Shown: piece after piece, positions 17,965 to 27,046 of the stretch
Numbering within the stretch: position 1 is the stretch's first letter
Layout: each line of letters opens with the position of its first letter
Source: Phenylobacterium sp.
GTDB taxonomy: Bacteria; Pseudomonadota; Alphaproteobacteria; Caulobacterales; Caulobacteraceae
Direction of reading: 5' to 3'
Length of the DNA stretch: 34,526 nucleotides
Assembly (NCBI GenBank): GCA_003136395.1
Contig: PLEH01000314.1
Span: 1-34,526 of the forward strand
The notes under the pieces: generated by a model
The model's input: only the letters and a program-made list of their open reading frames with translations
Databases searched by the model: none
Told to the model about the DNA's origin: nothing
Translations under genes and position numbers: made by a program

Positions 17965-18687
17965 TTAGATCGCGCGGAGCAGATAGGCAGATTGGAACCC
18001 GTCGGCCGAACGGGTGACATCGATGATCTCAAAGTTGGCGTGGGCCAGCATCGGCTCGATGAGCCAGGTGAACGTCGAATGCTCGTCCCGGACGTGTTCT
18101 TCCAGCTCCGCTCTGCCCCACTCGCCCTCCACGCCGTCGCCGCCGGTCGCGCACCAAGCCTCGATGTGGTTCGCCGCCTCTCCGAGCGCGAAGTCGTAGA
18201 TGACGTCCCAGAGCCGGAAGATGCCGCCTGGGCGAAGCATCGCGCGTACGCGCAGCAGCGCTATCGCCTTCCAGAAATCGGGAAGATGGTGGAGAGCGAG
18301 ACGTGAATAGACGAAATCCACAGGCTCGCCGTGATGCGTGTAACTTAGAAAGCCGCCCTGCACCAATTCGACATTCTGCAGTCCATGCGCGCCCAGCTTG
18401 CCGCTGAGGTGCTTGAGCATCGGCGGCGAGATATCAACCGCCACCACCCTCGCGCACTGTGGGGACACCGCAATCGTGAACTGTCCAGTACCGGGACCGA
18501 ATTCGATCACGGTCGAGTCTCTCCCTAGTCCGAAGCGCGCAAGCAGCGCGACTTCGGCTTCCGCCGCGGAGTCCATTTTGCCGTCGTACCGGGCAACGTG
18601 GGCGGGATCGAGATTCTCACGTCCCGCCATCCCCAACTCGTGTGGGAACCAGCTCGCGGGCCGAGACAATCCACTATCCCTCGTCAT
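17965..18687 (-). CDS. Class I SAM-dependent methyltransferase
   Basis: VIEFGPGTGQFTIAV (motif I), VVAVDIS, LALHHLPDFWKAIALLRVRAMLRPGGIF. Confidence 0.85.
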   Translation of the reverse strand: MTRDSGLSRPASWFPHELGMAGRENLDPAHVARYDGKMDSAAEAEVALLARFGLGRDSTVIEFGPGTGQFTIAVSPQCARVVAVDISPPMLKHLSGKLGAHGLQNVELVQGGFLSYTHHGEPVDFVYSRLALHHLPDFWKAIALLRVRAMLRPGGIFRLWDVIYDFALGEAANHIEAWCATGGDGVEGEWGRAELEEHVRDEHSTFTWLIEPMLAHANFEIIDVTRSADGFQSAYLLRAI

Positions 18688-19036
18688 TTGCGCCTCCCGC
18701 CAGAAGGCCTTTATGCCCCGCTTGTTCACGTCCCGACAGGGCTCAGATGCGAACTTCAGCTCAGGGACGCGAGCCGGCTTGATCTCATGCCCGACAGCGG
18801 ACGTTCGCCGCTGCCGCATCCGGCTGCCAGACTTGGCTCAGGCTCAGGAGAAGGTGAGGTCGGGACAGCGCTTACGATCCTGAGAGCCTGATCGAGAGAC
18901 GTTGGAAGGGTCTCACGGAGCGAAACGCCCGAACCTTCGAGAGGGGATGGAGGGAGACGCCAAAGGGAGCCGGTCGACCAAGGTTTCCGTGGCAGCACCA
19001 GGCCAACAGGAAACCCTAAACAGCGAACCGAGCCAA

Positions 19037-20023
19037 TTACGGCGCCAAGGGATGGGTGGCCACCTCACGCAGGATGCGGCTTCCGATCTCGCTACGCTGA
19101 GCGGCCAGATACTCTTGCGGATTAGTTGAGTAGAGACCTCTGAGATAAGCCAAATCGTATGGCGTCAGGCCCGGCGGATCCGTCTTCTCCTGACAATCGG
19201 CATTCAGGAAATCGAGTATAGTTGGCAGGTCGCTGCAGCCCTTGGCCAGGCTCGCATGCGCGAGGCTAAGCATCGCCACGTCGTCAGCGATGGCGCCGAT
19301 TTGATGGCCGACGATCTTGTTCGCGTCGACGACGACCAGCACGCCCATGAACTGACTTTCCAACCGGGCCGACAATCGGCTGTGAGTGTCACCTGCGGGC
19401 AATCGGTGGAACTCATCGTCAAGCTCAACCGTGTCACCTTCCGCCTTAGTGCCCGTCATGTACCAGGCCTGGATCGGATGCTCGAAGGCGGCCAGCCGCT
19501 GAGCTTGGGCGGCATAGTGGAATCCCAGCATCTGGGAATGACGCTTTCGCGTGTCGTCCATTAGCGCCTGTGGCGATGTAGTGAAGACAATCAGCAGGTT
19601 CGTCTTGCAAGGGAAGTTGCGGTTTGCTCGATTCTCGATCGGCACCCCCACGCTAGTTGCCACGGCTTTCACCCGTGCCGTCACGTAGGCATTGAAGGGC
19701 GGGCTGAGGCCGCCGGTCACAGGGCACAGGGGGCCAGCCCAGCGCGACAACTGGTTGATGCGGCTCGTGGCGCTGTGGGCCTCCACGAAGCGGTTCACCA
19801 GGGCCGGCAGTTTTTCCTGCTCCATCCTAGGAGCCACGACCGTTAGGCTTTCAACCGTGGGTGTGGCCGGTGGCGGTGTCGACGCTGGCGCCAAGAGGGC
19901 TGGCGGCGGGACGCCTGCTGGCTCGGCGGCGAGAGCAGCGGAGGACGATAGGAGCACCATTGCCGCTGCGAGTAGCCTCTTTGGGGCGTTTACCGCCGAA
20001 ACCATTGGGTGAACAACCTTCAT
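19037..20023 (-). CDS. Exported hypothetical protein
   Basis: Signal peptide LLAAAMVLLSSSAALAAEP then Pro-rich linker; 328 aa. Confidence 0.65.
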   Translation of the reverse strand: MKVVHPMVSAVNAPKRLLAAAMVLLSSSAALAAEPAGVPPPALLAPASTPPPATPTVESLTVVAPRMEQEKLPALVNRFVEAHSATSRINQLSRWAGPLCPVTGGLSPPFNAYVTARVKAVATSVGVPIENRANRNFPCKTNLLIVFTTSPQALMDDTRKRHSQMLGFHYAAQAQRLAAFEHPIQAWYMTGTKAEGDTVELDDEFHRLPAGDTHSRLSARLESQFMGVLVVVDANKIVGHQIGAIADDVAMLSLAHASLAKGCSDLPTILDFLNADCQEKTDPPGLTPYDLAYLRGLYSTNPQEYLAAQRSEIGSRILREVATHPLAP

Positions 20024-20034
20024 AGCTTCGACAC

Positions 20035-21219
20035 CTAGCGCGCCGGGCGGGCTGGAATATGATTTGTTCCGGGAAGCTCGCCGGCGATGAAATCAAGAAG
20101 CTCGAAAGCGAGTGGCTGATCGCGATTGGCCATCACAGCGACCACATATCCGTCCGGGAAAATTCGCAGGATCGCGCTCTGACCCGGTCCGGCCCCCGCG
20201 TGCCCGATGAAACGACCGCCCCCAGGCAGCGGACCGCCCATATCATAGTGATAGGCATCACCTGTCGGCATGGGCGCGGTCCCCGCCAGCAACAACTGGG
20301 TGTGTTCCGGGTCCAACAGGCGGTTTGCCTTTAGGGCAACCGCGAAACGCAAGAAATCACCCACGGTGGAATAGCCGCCGCCGTCAGGGCCGCCCTTCAA
20401 CGGAATGTATCCATGGGCTGCAGGAGTGCCGCGCAATCGCAGGGTCGCGTTGACCGTCGCAGGCTCAAGGACTCCGTTGACCGTCATGTAGCGCACGGAG
20501 CGTTTTGGAAGGTTGATGCTCTCAGCGACGTTTCCGGTGGAAGTCATCCCCGCCACACGGAAGATGTGCCGCTCGACGTAGTCCGCGTAACGCAGCCCGC
20601 TCGCGTTCTCGATGACCCTTCCAAGAATCATCATTCCGAAATTGCTGTATTCCTGCCGGCTACCGGGCGGAAACTGCGCCGGGGCGCTTCCAAAAAGCGC
20701 AATATAGTCTTTGGGATCGAGCAACTCCGACTGATGAGCGTCGAACACGGGCCCGAACTCGTCACCCGTCCCGCCCGAGTGCGTCATGAGTTCGTTGATG
20801 GTGACCTTTGCCGCGACGTCGCGGTTCGGATAGTCGGGGATATAGCGCCCCAGCGAAGCGGTCACGTCGATCTTCCCGGCTTGCGCCAGCTGCATGATCG
20901 CGATCTCGGTGAACAGCTTTCCGATCGAGCCGAACCGGAACTGCGTGTCGAGCGTGTTGGGGATCTTGCGGTCGTTGTCGGCTAGGCCGAATGCCTCCTG
21001 ATAGAGGGGACGACCGTCTTTGGCGATGAGGACTGCGCCTGAGAACCGCCCTGCGGCGGTCTCTGCGACAAGTCGGTCACGGATCGACCTCACCTCGTCG
21101 GCGCGGAGCGAGCTCGGAGCTGCCTGCGCGGCGGCCGAGACGTTGGGCGTCACGGCAAGAACGAGAACGAGGCAAGCGAAGGCGGTGCGAAGCGAGAGCG
21201 TAGCCATGTCCACAAACAA
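20035..21219 (-). CDS. Serine hydrolase, beta-lactamase/penicillin-binding-like
   Basis: FGSIGKLFT (SxxK), EYSNFG (YxN), exported N-terminus. Confidence 0.88.
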   Translation of the reverse strand: MFVDMATLSLRTAFACLVLVLAVTPNVSAAAQAAPSSLRADEVRSIRDRLVAETAAGRFSGAVLIAKDGRPLYQEAFGLADNDRKIPNTLDTQFRFGSIGKLFTEIAIMQLAQAGKIDVTASLGRYIPDYPNRDVAAKVTINELMTHSGGTGDEFGPVFDAHQSELLDPKDYIALFGSAPAQFPPGSRQEYSNFGMMILGRVIENASGLRYADYVERHIFRVAGMTSTGNVAESINLPKRSVRYMTVNGVLEPATVNATLRLRGTPAAHGYIPLKGGPDGGGYSTVGDFLRFAVALKANRLLDPEHTQLLLAGTAPMPTGDAYHYDMGGPLPGGGRFIGHAGAGPGQSAILRIFPDGYVVAVMANRDQPLAFELLDFIAGELPGTNHIPARPAR

Positions 21220-21407
21220 TCACCGTAAAGCGAACAACTGCAACGGGTCGAAAGCATTCCGCAGCATGGCGAGGTAGGCACTTCAGGAGACATCTAGCCA
21301 GATTGGCGGAGTTTTGGCACAGCCTGCCCCGCAACGCCCCCAGAAGGAGGGGGAGGGAAGGCGGGTGAGGGCGGCCCCGAACGGGGGTCGAGCCCGGAGT
21401 TCCGTCC

Positions 21408-22091
21408 ATGCCCTCGCAAGTTCTCTCCCTGCGTCCCGAGCTGGAGGATGCGCCAGCTGACGCGCGCCAGCATCTTGAGGCTCTTGCGCTGGCGGCTGGC
21501 GACATCGTTCTCGACGACGCGCAATGCCTCGCCCTGCTCTGCGGCGGGGATCCCGACGCCGCCGCGGCCGTGCTGGCGGCCTTTGGCTCGCTGCCCGAGG
21601 TGCTGGGCGCCGGCGCTGGGGATCTGGTGCGGGTCGCCGGCCAGGCCGCCGCCGTGCGGCTGCGGCTGGTCCGGGAACTGGCCCGCCGGATGCTGATCCG
21701 CCCCCTCCGGGCGCGGCCGGTGCTCAGCAGCTCCCAGGCGGTCTCCGACTACCTTCGCACCACGCTCACCGGCGCGCCGCGGGAGCAGTTCCGCGTGCTG
21801 TTCCTCGATCGCCGCCATCATCTGATCGCCGATGAACTGCAGAACGAGGGGACTGTCGACCACGCCCCGGTCTATCCGCGGGAGGTGATGCGCCGGGCGC
21901 TGGAGCTGCACGCCTCGGCCCTGCTGATCGTCCACAATCATCCGGCCCAGGATCCGACCCCTTCGGCGGCCGACGTGGACATGACCCGGCAGATTGTCGA
22001 AGCCGGGCGGGCTCTGCGGATCGTGGTCCACGACCACATGATCGTGGCGGGCCAGCAGGTGGTGAGCCTCAAGACTCTGGGCCTAATGTGA
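21408..22091 (+). CDS. radC: RadC-family JAB-domain DNA repair-like protein
   Basis: HNHPAQDPTPSAADVDMTRQIVEAGRALRIVVHDHMIV; EVMRRALELHASALLIVHNHP. Confidence 0.93.
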   Translation: MPSQVLSLRPELEDAPADARQHLEALALAAGDIVLDDAQCLALLCGGDPDAAAAVLAAFGSLPEVLGAGAGDLVRVAGQAAAVRLRLVRELARRMLIRPLRARPVLSSSQAVSDYLRTTLTGAPREQFRVLFLDRRHHLIADELQNEGTVDHAPVYPREVMRRALELHASALLIVHNHPAQDPTPSAADVDMTRQIVEAGRALRIVVHDHMIVAGQQVVSLKTLGLM

Positions 22092-23050
22092 CCGGGCGGG
22101 CCGGTCTGGCGGGGATTGTCCGTGTGCTGGGCGGCGACCTCTATGAACATGGCCGGCGCGCCATCGTGCCGGGACCCGGCCACAGCCGCGCGGACCGCTC
22201 GGTGTCCCTGCTGCTGGTCGGCGACCGGGTGGTGGTCCACAGTTTTGCCGGCGACGACTGGCGCCAGGTCCTCAAAGACCTCAGGACGCGGGGTCTGGTC
22301 GATGCGACGGGCCGGCTGGCCGGCGGTGGCTCGCCGACCCCTGAGGCCTCGGCGCCGTCCCGGCCGGAGCGGATTGCGGTGGCCTTGACGCTCTGGGAGA
22401 CCGCGCGGCCCATCGTCGGGACTCTGTCGTCCCTCCACCTCCAGCGGCGCGGGGTGGGGCGGGCGGCGCCGGACGCCTTGCGCCACCACCCCGCCGTGCC
22501 CGCGGCGGTCTACGCCGGTCGGGGGCTCCGCCGCCCGGCACTCCTGGCGGCGGTGCGGGATCCCTCGGGCGACCTTTGCGCCGTCGAGCTCACCTACCTC
22601 GCCCCGGACGGTGCGGCGGCGTCGATCACGCTGCCGCGCAAGACGGTCGGTTGCGCCCCGGCCGGATGCGCTGTGCGGCTGGATCCGGCCGGCGAGACGC
22701 TGCTGGTCGGCGAAGGGGTGTTCTCGTGCCTTTCCGCGTCCGAAGCCCTCGGCCTTCCGACCTGGGCGCTGCGCTCGGTCGGAAGCTTCGGACGGGGGAC
22801 GCCGCCGGCCGGCGTGCGCCGGGTGGGGATCGCCGCGGATCGCGGCCGGGTGGGCGAAGCCGCGGCGCTGGCCCTGGCGCGGCGGCTGCGGGGCCTGGGC
22901 CTGGTGGCTTTTGTGCGCTGGCCGCCGGCGGGGTTTGCGGACTGGAACGAGGCCGCGCCCGGCCGGGCCGCCGCGCCGGGAGGGAGAGGGAAGGCGGGGA
23001 AGGGCGGACCGGGACCAGGGGATAGGCCTCCGGCCGGTCCAGGAGCCTGA
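22088..23050 (+). CDS. Toprim-domain protein (DUF7146-like)
   Basis: GTGA overlap with radC; LLVGEGVFSCLSASEALGLPTWALRSVGSFG...GIAADRGRVGEAAALALARRLR. Confidence 0.8.
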   Translation: MTGRAGLAGIVRVLGGDLYEHGRRAIVPGPGHSRADRSVSLLLVGDRVVVHSFAGDDWRQVLKDLRTRGLVDATGRLAGGGSPTPEASAPSRPERIAVALTLWETARPIVGTLSSLHLQRRGVGRAAPDALRHHPAVPAAVYAGRGLRRPALLAAVRDPSGDLCAVELTYLAPDGAAASITLPRKTVGCAPAGCAVRLDPAGETLLVGEGVFSCLSASEALGLPTWALRSVGSFGRGTPPAGVRRVGIAADRGRVGEAAALALARRLRGLGLVAFVRWPPAGFADWNEAAPGRAAAPGGRGKAGKGGPGPGDRPPAGPGA

Positions 23051-23052
23051 CC

Positions 23053-25104
23053 ATGACCGTTCATTCCTCCATCGCCGCCGCGCCAACCGCCGCCGCAGCG
23101 CCTCCTGTTCCGGGCCTGCGTATCCGGGTGAAGCTCTGTGACCTCGGCCTCGCGCCTGAGAACCTCCGCTTCGAGGTTCCCGAGGACGCCGAGGTGCCGC
23201 GCCTGGCCGACACCATCCGCGCGGCTGGCGTCATCTACCCGCCCATCGTCCGCAAGGGTCGCAAGGGCGAGGCGGCCTTCATGGTGCTGGACGGCCGCCG
23301 CAGGCGCTTCGCCCTGCTGCGCCTGGTCGCCGGCGGGTTGATCGCGCAAGACCATGAGGTCGAGTGCCTGCTCGCCACCAGCCGCGCCGCCCAAGCCGCC
23401 GCCACGGTCCTCCCCAACGCCGAACACGCCCCGGTCCACACCGCCGATGTGATCGTCGCCATCGGCAAGCTGCGGCGCTCGCGCCTGACCACCGCGGCCA
23501 TCGCCGGGGCCCTGGGCTACGACGAGACCGAGGTCCGCCGCCTGGACGCCCTGGCCCACGTCCACCCCGACGTGCTGCAGGCCTTCCGGGTCGGCAAGCT
23601 GACCCTCACCCAGGTCCGGCTGCTGGCGCGCCTGAAGGACCGAAACCGCCAGTCCGACTTCGCGCAGGACGCCCTGGGCGGCTACTTCCATGAGCACGGC
23701 CTGCGCAGCCTGGTGACCAGTGGCCGGATCACCATCGAGGACCCGCGTTTCGCCCTGGTCACCGAGGCGACCTATGGCGAAGGCGGTGGGCGACTGAGCG
23801 CCGACCTGTTCGGCGAGCTGCCGGCCGAGGCCCTCGACGGCGATCGGCTCGACGAGCTCTGGCGCGCCGCGGCGGCGCGGGCCGCGGACGTTCTGGTGAC
23901 GGCCGGGCTCACCGTGGCCTTCAGCCGCGAACGGGGCCTGCGGGCGCCGGACGACCTGGAGCCTCTGCCCTTCATCCACTGGGGCGGCTTGCCGCTGGAC
24001 CAGCAGGCGCTGTTCGACCGGGCCCGCGACGACATCGAGGCGGCGATGGCGCTGGTCACCGAGGCCTCGGACGAGACCCGCGAGGCGGCGCTGGCGCAGA
24101 TGCTGCTGGCCCGGCTGGTCCTGGCGCGACTGGCGGCGGGTCGCGGCGAGATCGCGGCGGCTCTGCTTTCGCCGGCGGGGGACGGCCTCGACGTGGTCTT
24201 CTACCAACGCCCGGCACCGCCGCTTCCGCTCGCGGAATTGGTGTCGGACGATGATGATGAGGGGGAGGACGAAGGCGACGAGGCTGTGGCCGGCGAAGGT
24301 CGCGCCGCGTCGGGCCGGCGGCGCTGGGACCCGGACATTCCGGAGCGCGCGGTGAAGGTCGACACGGCCGGCGTGACCCACATCCAGCATGCGGCGCGGA
24401 CCGCCATGGCCACCCGAGGTCTGATCCGCGATCTCGCGGACCATCCCGACGTGGCCCTGATCGCGGTGACCGCCCAGCTCTTCAAGCACCTGGCGCTCAA
24501 CGACCGGATCGGGCCGGACGATTCCGTCCTGCGGATCGCCGTCCCGAACGGGCCTGTGCCGGCCGGCGACGATAACCTGGAGGGCGAGATCTGGCGGCGG
24601 TTGGCGGCGCGGCGGGACGCCTTCCTGGAGAGCGGCCTTCGTCCCCTGGTCTTCGTGACAGGCCTCGGCGACGCCGATCGGATGGCCCTGCTGGCGGAGT
24701 TGGTGGCGGTGACTGTCGACCTGCGGGAGGCCCGCACTACCGCGATCCGCCGCGAGGCCCGCGCCGAGGCCGAGGAGGTCGCCGCGCTCTGCGGCGCCGA
24801 TCTTGCCCAGCGCTGGACCCCGGACGACGCCTTCCTGGGGGTCCACTCAAGAACCCAGCTGCTGGAGTTCATGGCGGAGATGGAGGCCGAGGCGCCGCGG
24901 GGCGGCGGGGTCCGCAAGGACGACGTGGTTCGGGCGACCGCGGAAGCCGCGGCCGAGCGGCGTTGGCTGCCGGCCTGTCTGCGGTGGGACGTCGGGGACG
25001 CCGTGGCGGTCGGAGAACCTGAACCCCAGGCCGAAGCCTCGGCAGAGACGGACGCTGAATCTGAACCTGAAGCGGAGGCGCCGGCGCAGCCGCTGGCGGC
25101 CTGA
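23053..25104 (+). CDS. ParB/Spo0J-like partition protein (large, plasmid/ICE type)
   Basis: IYPPIVRKGRKGEAAFMVLDGRRRRFALLRL; KLRRSRLTTAAIAGALGYDETEVRRLDALAHVHPDVLQAFRVGKLTLTQVRLLARL. Confidence 0.92.
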   Translation: MTVHSSIAAAPTAAAAPPVPGLRIRVKLCDLGLAPENLRFEVPEDAEVPRLADTIRAAGVIYPPIVRKGRKGEAAFMVLDGRRRRFALLRLVAGGLIAQDHEVECLLATSRAAQAAATVLPNAEHAPVHTADVIVAIGKLRRSRLTTAAIAGALGYDETEVRRLDALAHVHPDVLQAFRVGKLTLTQVRLLARLKDRNRQSDFAQDALGGYFHEHGLRSLVTSGRITIEDPRFALVTEATYGEGGGRLSADLFGELPAEALDGDRLDELWRAAAARAADVLVTAGLTVAFSRERGLRAPDDLEPLPFIHWGGLPLDQQALFDRARDDIEAAMALVTEASDETREAALAQMLLARLVLARLAAGRGEIAAALLSPAGDGLDVVFYQRPAPPLPLAELVSDDDDEGEDEGDEAVAGEGRAASGRRRWDPDIPERAVKVDTAGVTHIQHAARTAMATRGLIRDLADHPDVALIAVTAQLFKHLALNDRIGPDDSVLRIAVPNGPVPAGDDNLEGEIWRRLAARRDAFLESGLRPLVFVTGLGDADRMALLAELVAVTVDLREARTTAIRREARAEAEEVAALCGADLAQRWTPDDAFLGVHSRTQLLEFMAEMEAEAPRGGGVRKDDVVRATAEAAAERRWLPACLRWDVGDAVAVGEPEPQAEASAETDAESEPEAEAPAQPLAA

Positions 25105-25223
25105 CCTTCGGACGGACGGGCCCTCGGCTTACGCCGGGGGCTCGGACTGTGGAGCCGGAGCAGTGGCCGGGGCGGGCGAGCCGGAGCGGAGGGTGTGCCT
25201 CCGCCGGCGCGGAGCCATCCCTC

Positions 25224-25718
25224 ATGAGCCTTCCCTCCTGGACCCCCGAACGGGTCGTCACCCTCGAACGTCTGTGGACCGACGGCCTCAGCGCCAGCGA
25301 GATCGCTGCCCGGCTTCCGGGGATCACGCGCAACGCCGTGCTCGGCAAGCTGCATCGCCTGGGCCGGCTCGGCCGTGGGCGGCCCACCGCCTCGACCAAG
25401 TCCCGCAAGGTGAAGCCTCCGCGAGCGCCGAGCGTGCGGCGTCCGAAGCCGCCGGCCCGCATGCGGCCGCCCGTCGCGCGGGCTTCGGTGGCAATGCCTA
25501 GCTGGGCGGGTGAGGTGACGCGGGTCGAGGCGCTGCAGTCCTGGCACTGCCGCTGGCCAATCGGCGATCCGCACGACGCGGCGTTCGCCTTCTGCGGACG
25601 ACGGGTCGCGGCGCGGCCCTACTGCGGGGATCACCGGGCAGTGGCCTATCAGCCGGCGTCGGGGGTGAAGGCCGGGGCCGGCGCGAAGGGAAGGGGGAGC
25701 CGCAAGGGTCCAGCCTGA
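25224..25718 (+). CDS. GcrA-family cell-cycle regulator homolog
   Basis: WTPERVVTLERLWTDGLSASEIAARLPGITRNAVLGKLHRLGR; C-terminal CRWPIGDPHDAAFAFCGRRVAARPYCGDH. Confidence 0.92.
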   Translation: MSLPSWTPERVVTLERLWTDGLSASEIAARLPGITRNAVLGKLHRLGRLGRGRPTASTKSRKVKPPRAPSVRRPKPPARMRPPVARASVAMPSWAGEVTRVEALQSWHCRWPIGDPHDAAFAFCGRRVAARPYCGDHRAVAYQPASGVKAGAGAKGRGSRKGPA

Positions 25719-25755
25719 GGGTGGGGCCGCCGCGTCCGGAGCCAAGAGGGCCAGA

Positions 25756-25816
25756 CCGCTCCGCCCCCGGCCAGGGAAGCTGACGCGCCTTCGGCCCCTG
25801 GCCGGGGGCGGAGCGG
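25756..25816 (+). repeat. Perfect inverted repeat, 21-bp arms, 19-nt loop
   Basis: CCGCTCCGCCCCCGGCCAGGG ... CCCTGGCCGGGGGCGGAGCGG. Confidence 0.97.
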
Positions 25817-25825
25817 CCCGGCCTG

Positions 25826-25862
25826 GAGGGGGCCTCGAGCCTCGGCTCGATCCGACCCCCTC
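25826..25862 (+). repeat. Second nested hairpin just upstream of the DUF2493 gene
   Basis: GAGGGGG-CC-TCGAGC-CTCG-GCTCGA-TCCGA-CCCCCTC. Confidence 0.85.
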
Positions 25863-25875
25863 AGGAGATCATCCC

Positions 25876-26823
25876 ATGCGACCCCGCAATCCCTTCCTCG
25901 CGACGGCCGACCTCGGCGACGCCTTCGACGTGATGAGCGCTGCGCTCGAAGACCCCCGGCCGCATCCCACTGAAGCCGCCTTGATCCAGCTCGGCGAAGC
26001 CCTGATGACCGAGCTGCTCGACACTGTGTTGGGCAGCGCTCTGGAGGACCACGCGAGCCCCATCGCCGAGTCCCTGATCGGCGGCCTGCACGCCGCCGTC
26101 CAACGGCTGGACCGTCTGGCGGACCGTCATCGCGAGACCCTGGCGCGAGGCCTTCGGGAATTCGACGCCAGCGAGGTGGCCGACCATGACCTGCAGCAGG
26201 CCAAGGCGGAGACCGATGCGGCCGACGCCGCCGTGCGCGCCGTGGAACTGGTGCGCGATGCGGCGGCGGAGACCTATGCGACGGCGACCGGGGAGACCTG
26301 GAGCCCGTGGCGGGGCAGTCTTCGGAGTTCGGGCGTCACCGCCGCCCAGATCGATGCGACCCATGCGCTGCGGACCCGGCAGGCGCTGAAGCTGGCGGAC
26401 ACCGACGTCGGCGACCACGTGGTGGCCTTCCGCGGCGCGCCGGGCGCAGTGACCCCGGAAGACGCCATGCGAATCTTCGACGCCCTCAACTGGGCGCAGA
26501 GCGAATGGCCCGACATGAGCCTGGCCCTGACCGGGGCCAAGGGCGCCGAGCAGATCGCCAAGCGATGGGCGGCGCAGAAGCGCGTGCGGCTGGTGCTGGC
26601 GCGGCCGGACTTCGAGCAGCATGGCCGGGCGGCTCCGTTCCGGGCCAACGACGCCTTGATGGCCCTTGAGCCGGTGTGCGTGCTGGCGCTGTCCGGGTCG
26701 GTGCACGGGTTCGCCGAGACCGGGGCCAAGCCCTTCGGACCCGTCCTGAACCTAGCCGAGAAGGCGCAGGCCGCCAGCGTGCGCTGCGTGCGGATCAGCG
26801 CCAAGCGCGCCGGTCCGGGGTAG
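25876..26823 (+). CDS. DUF2493 (SLOG-like) domain protein
   Basis: MSLALTGAKGAEQIAKRWAAQKRVRLVLARPDFEQHGRAAPFRANDALMALEP. Confidence 0.8.
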   Translation: MRPRNPFLATADLGDAFDVMSAALEDPRPHPTEAALIQLGEALMTELLDTVLGSALEDHASPIAESLIGGLHAAVQRLDRLADRHRETLARGLREFDASEVADHDLQQAKAETDAADAAVRAVELVRDAAAETYATATGETWSPWRGSLRSSGVTAAQIDATHALRTRQALKLADTDVGDHVVAFRGAPGAVTPEDAMRIFDALNWAQSEWPDMSLALTGAKGAEQIAKRWAAQKRVRLVLARPDFEQHGRAAPFRANDALMALEPVCVLALSGSVHGFAETGAKPFGPVLNLAEKAQAASVRCVRISAKRAGPG

Positions 26824-26887
26824 CCGGGCATGATGGCCGCTCAAATCGCCCCTATTAGACGATATCGTTGTTCGATCAGTAGAGTCG

Positions 26888-26926
26888 CCGCAATTAACTT
26901 GCGGGAAATCCGCAATATCATTGCGG
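26888..26926. promoter_or_regulatory. Tandem operator-like palindromes CCGCAA-N5-TTGCGG x2
   Basis: CCGCAATTAACTTGCGG (26888-26904) and CCGCAATATCATTGCGG (26910-26926), 22-bp repeat interval, in an AT-richer intergenic region. Confidence 0.8.
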
Positions 26927-26934
26927 AGGACTAC

Positions 26935-26958
26935 ATGTTTCTATTCAAATTGGCCTAA
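26935..26958 (+). CDS. Possible 7-aa leader peptide MFLFKLA
   Basis: SD GGAGGA followed by ATG TTT CTA TTC AAA TTG GCC TAA. Confidence 0.4.
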   Translation: MFLFKLA

Positions 26959-27046
26959 TATCAGCGCGTTAAGAATATATCGGTCTTGCCATCGACGGTT
27001 GTCACTTGCCAAATCTGGGATCGGAGTGCGGTCCCGGAGTACGAGT

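Noticed and set aside
22594-24846. 750-aa antisense ORF (minus)
   Set aside because: Shadow ORF of GC-rich coding sequence; the plus-strand Toprim and ParB proteins have recognisable domains.
25119-25142. Hairpin CCCTCGGC-TTAC-GCCGGGGG after the ParB gene
   Set aside because: Plausible stem but no U-tract and common in such GC-rich DNA; kept only as a note.
26921-27046. N-terminal extension of the GntR ORF
   Set aside because: Starts inside the operator palindrome and covers AT-rich regulatory DNA; ATG 27047 gives a normal GntR N-terminus.
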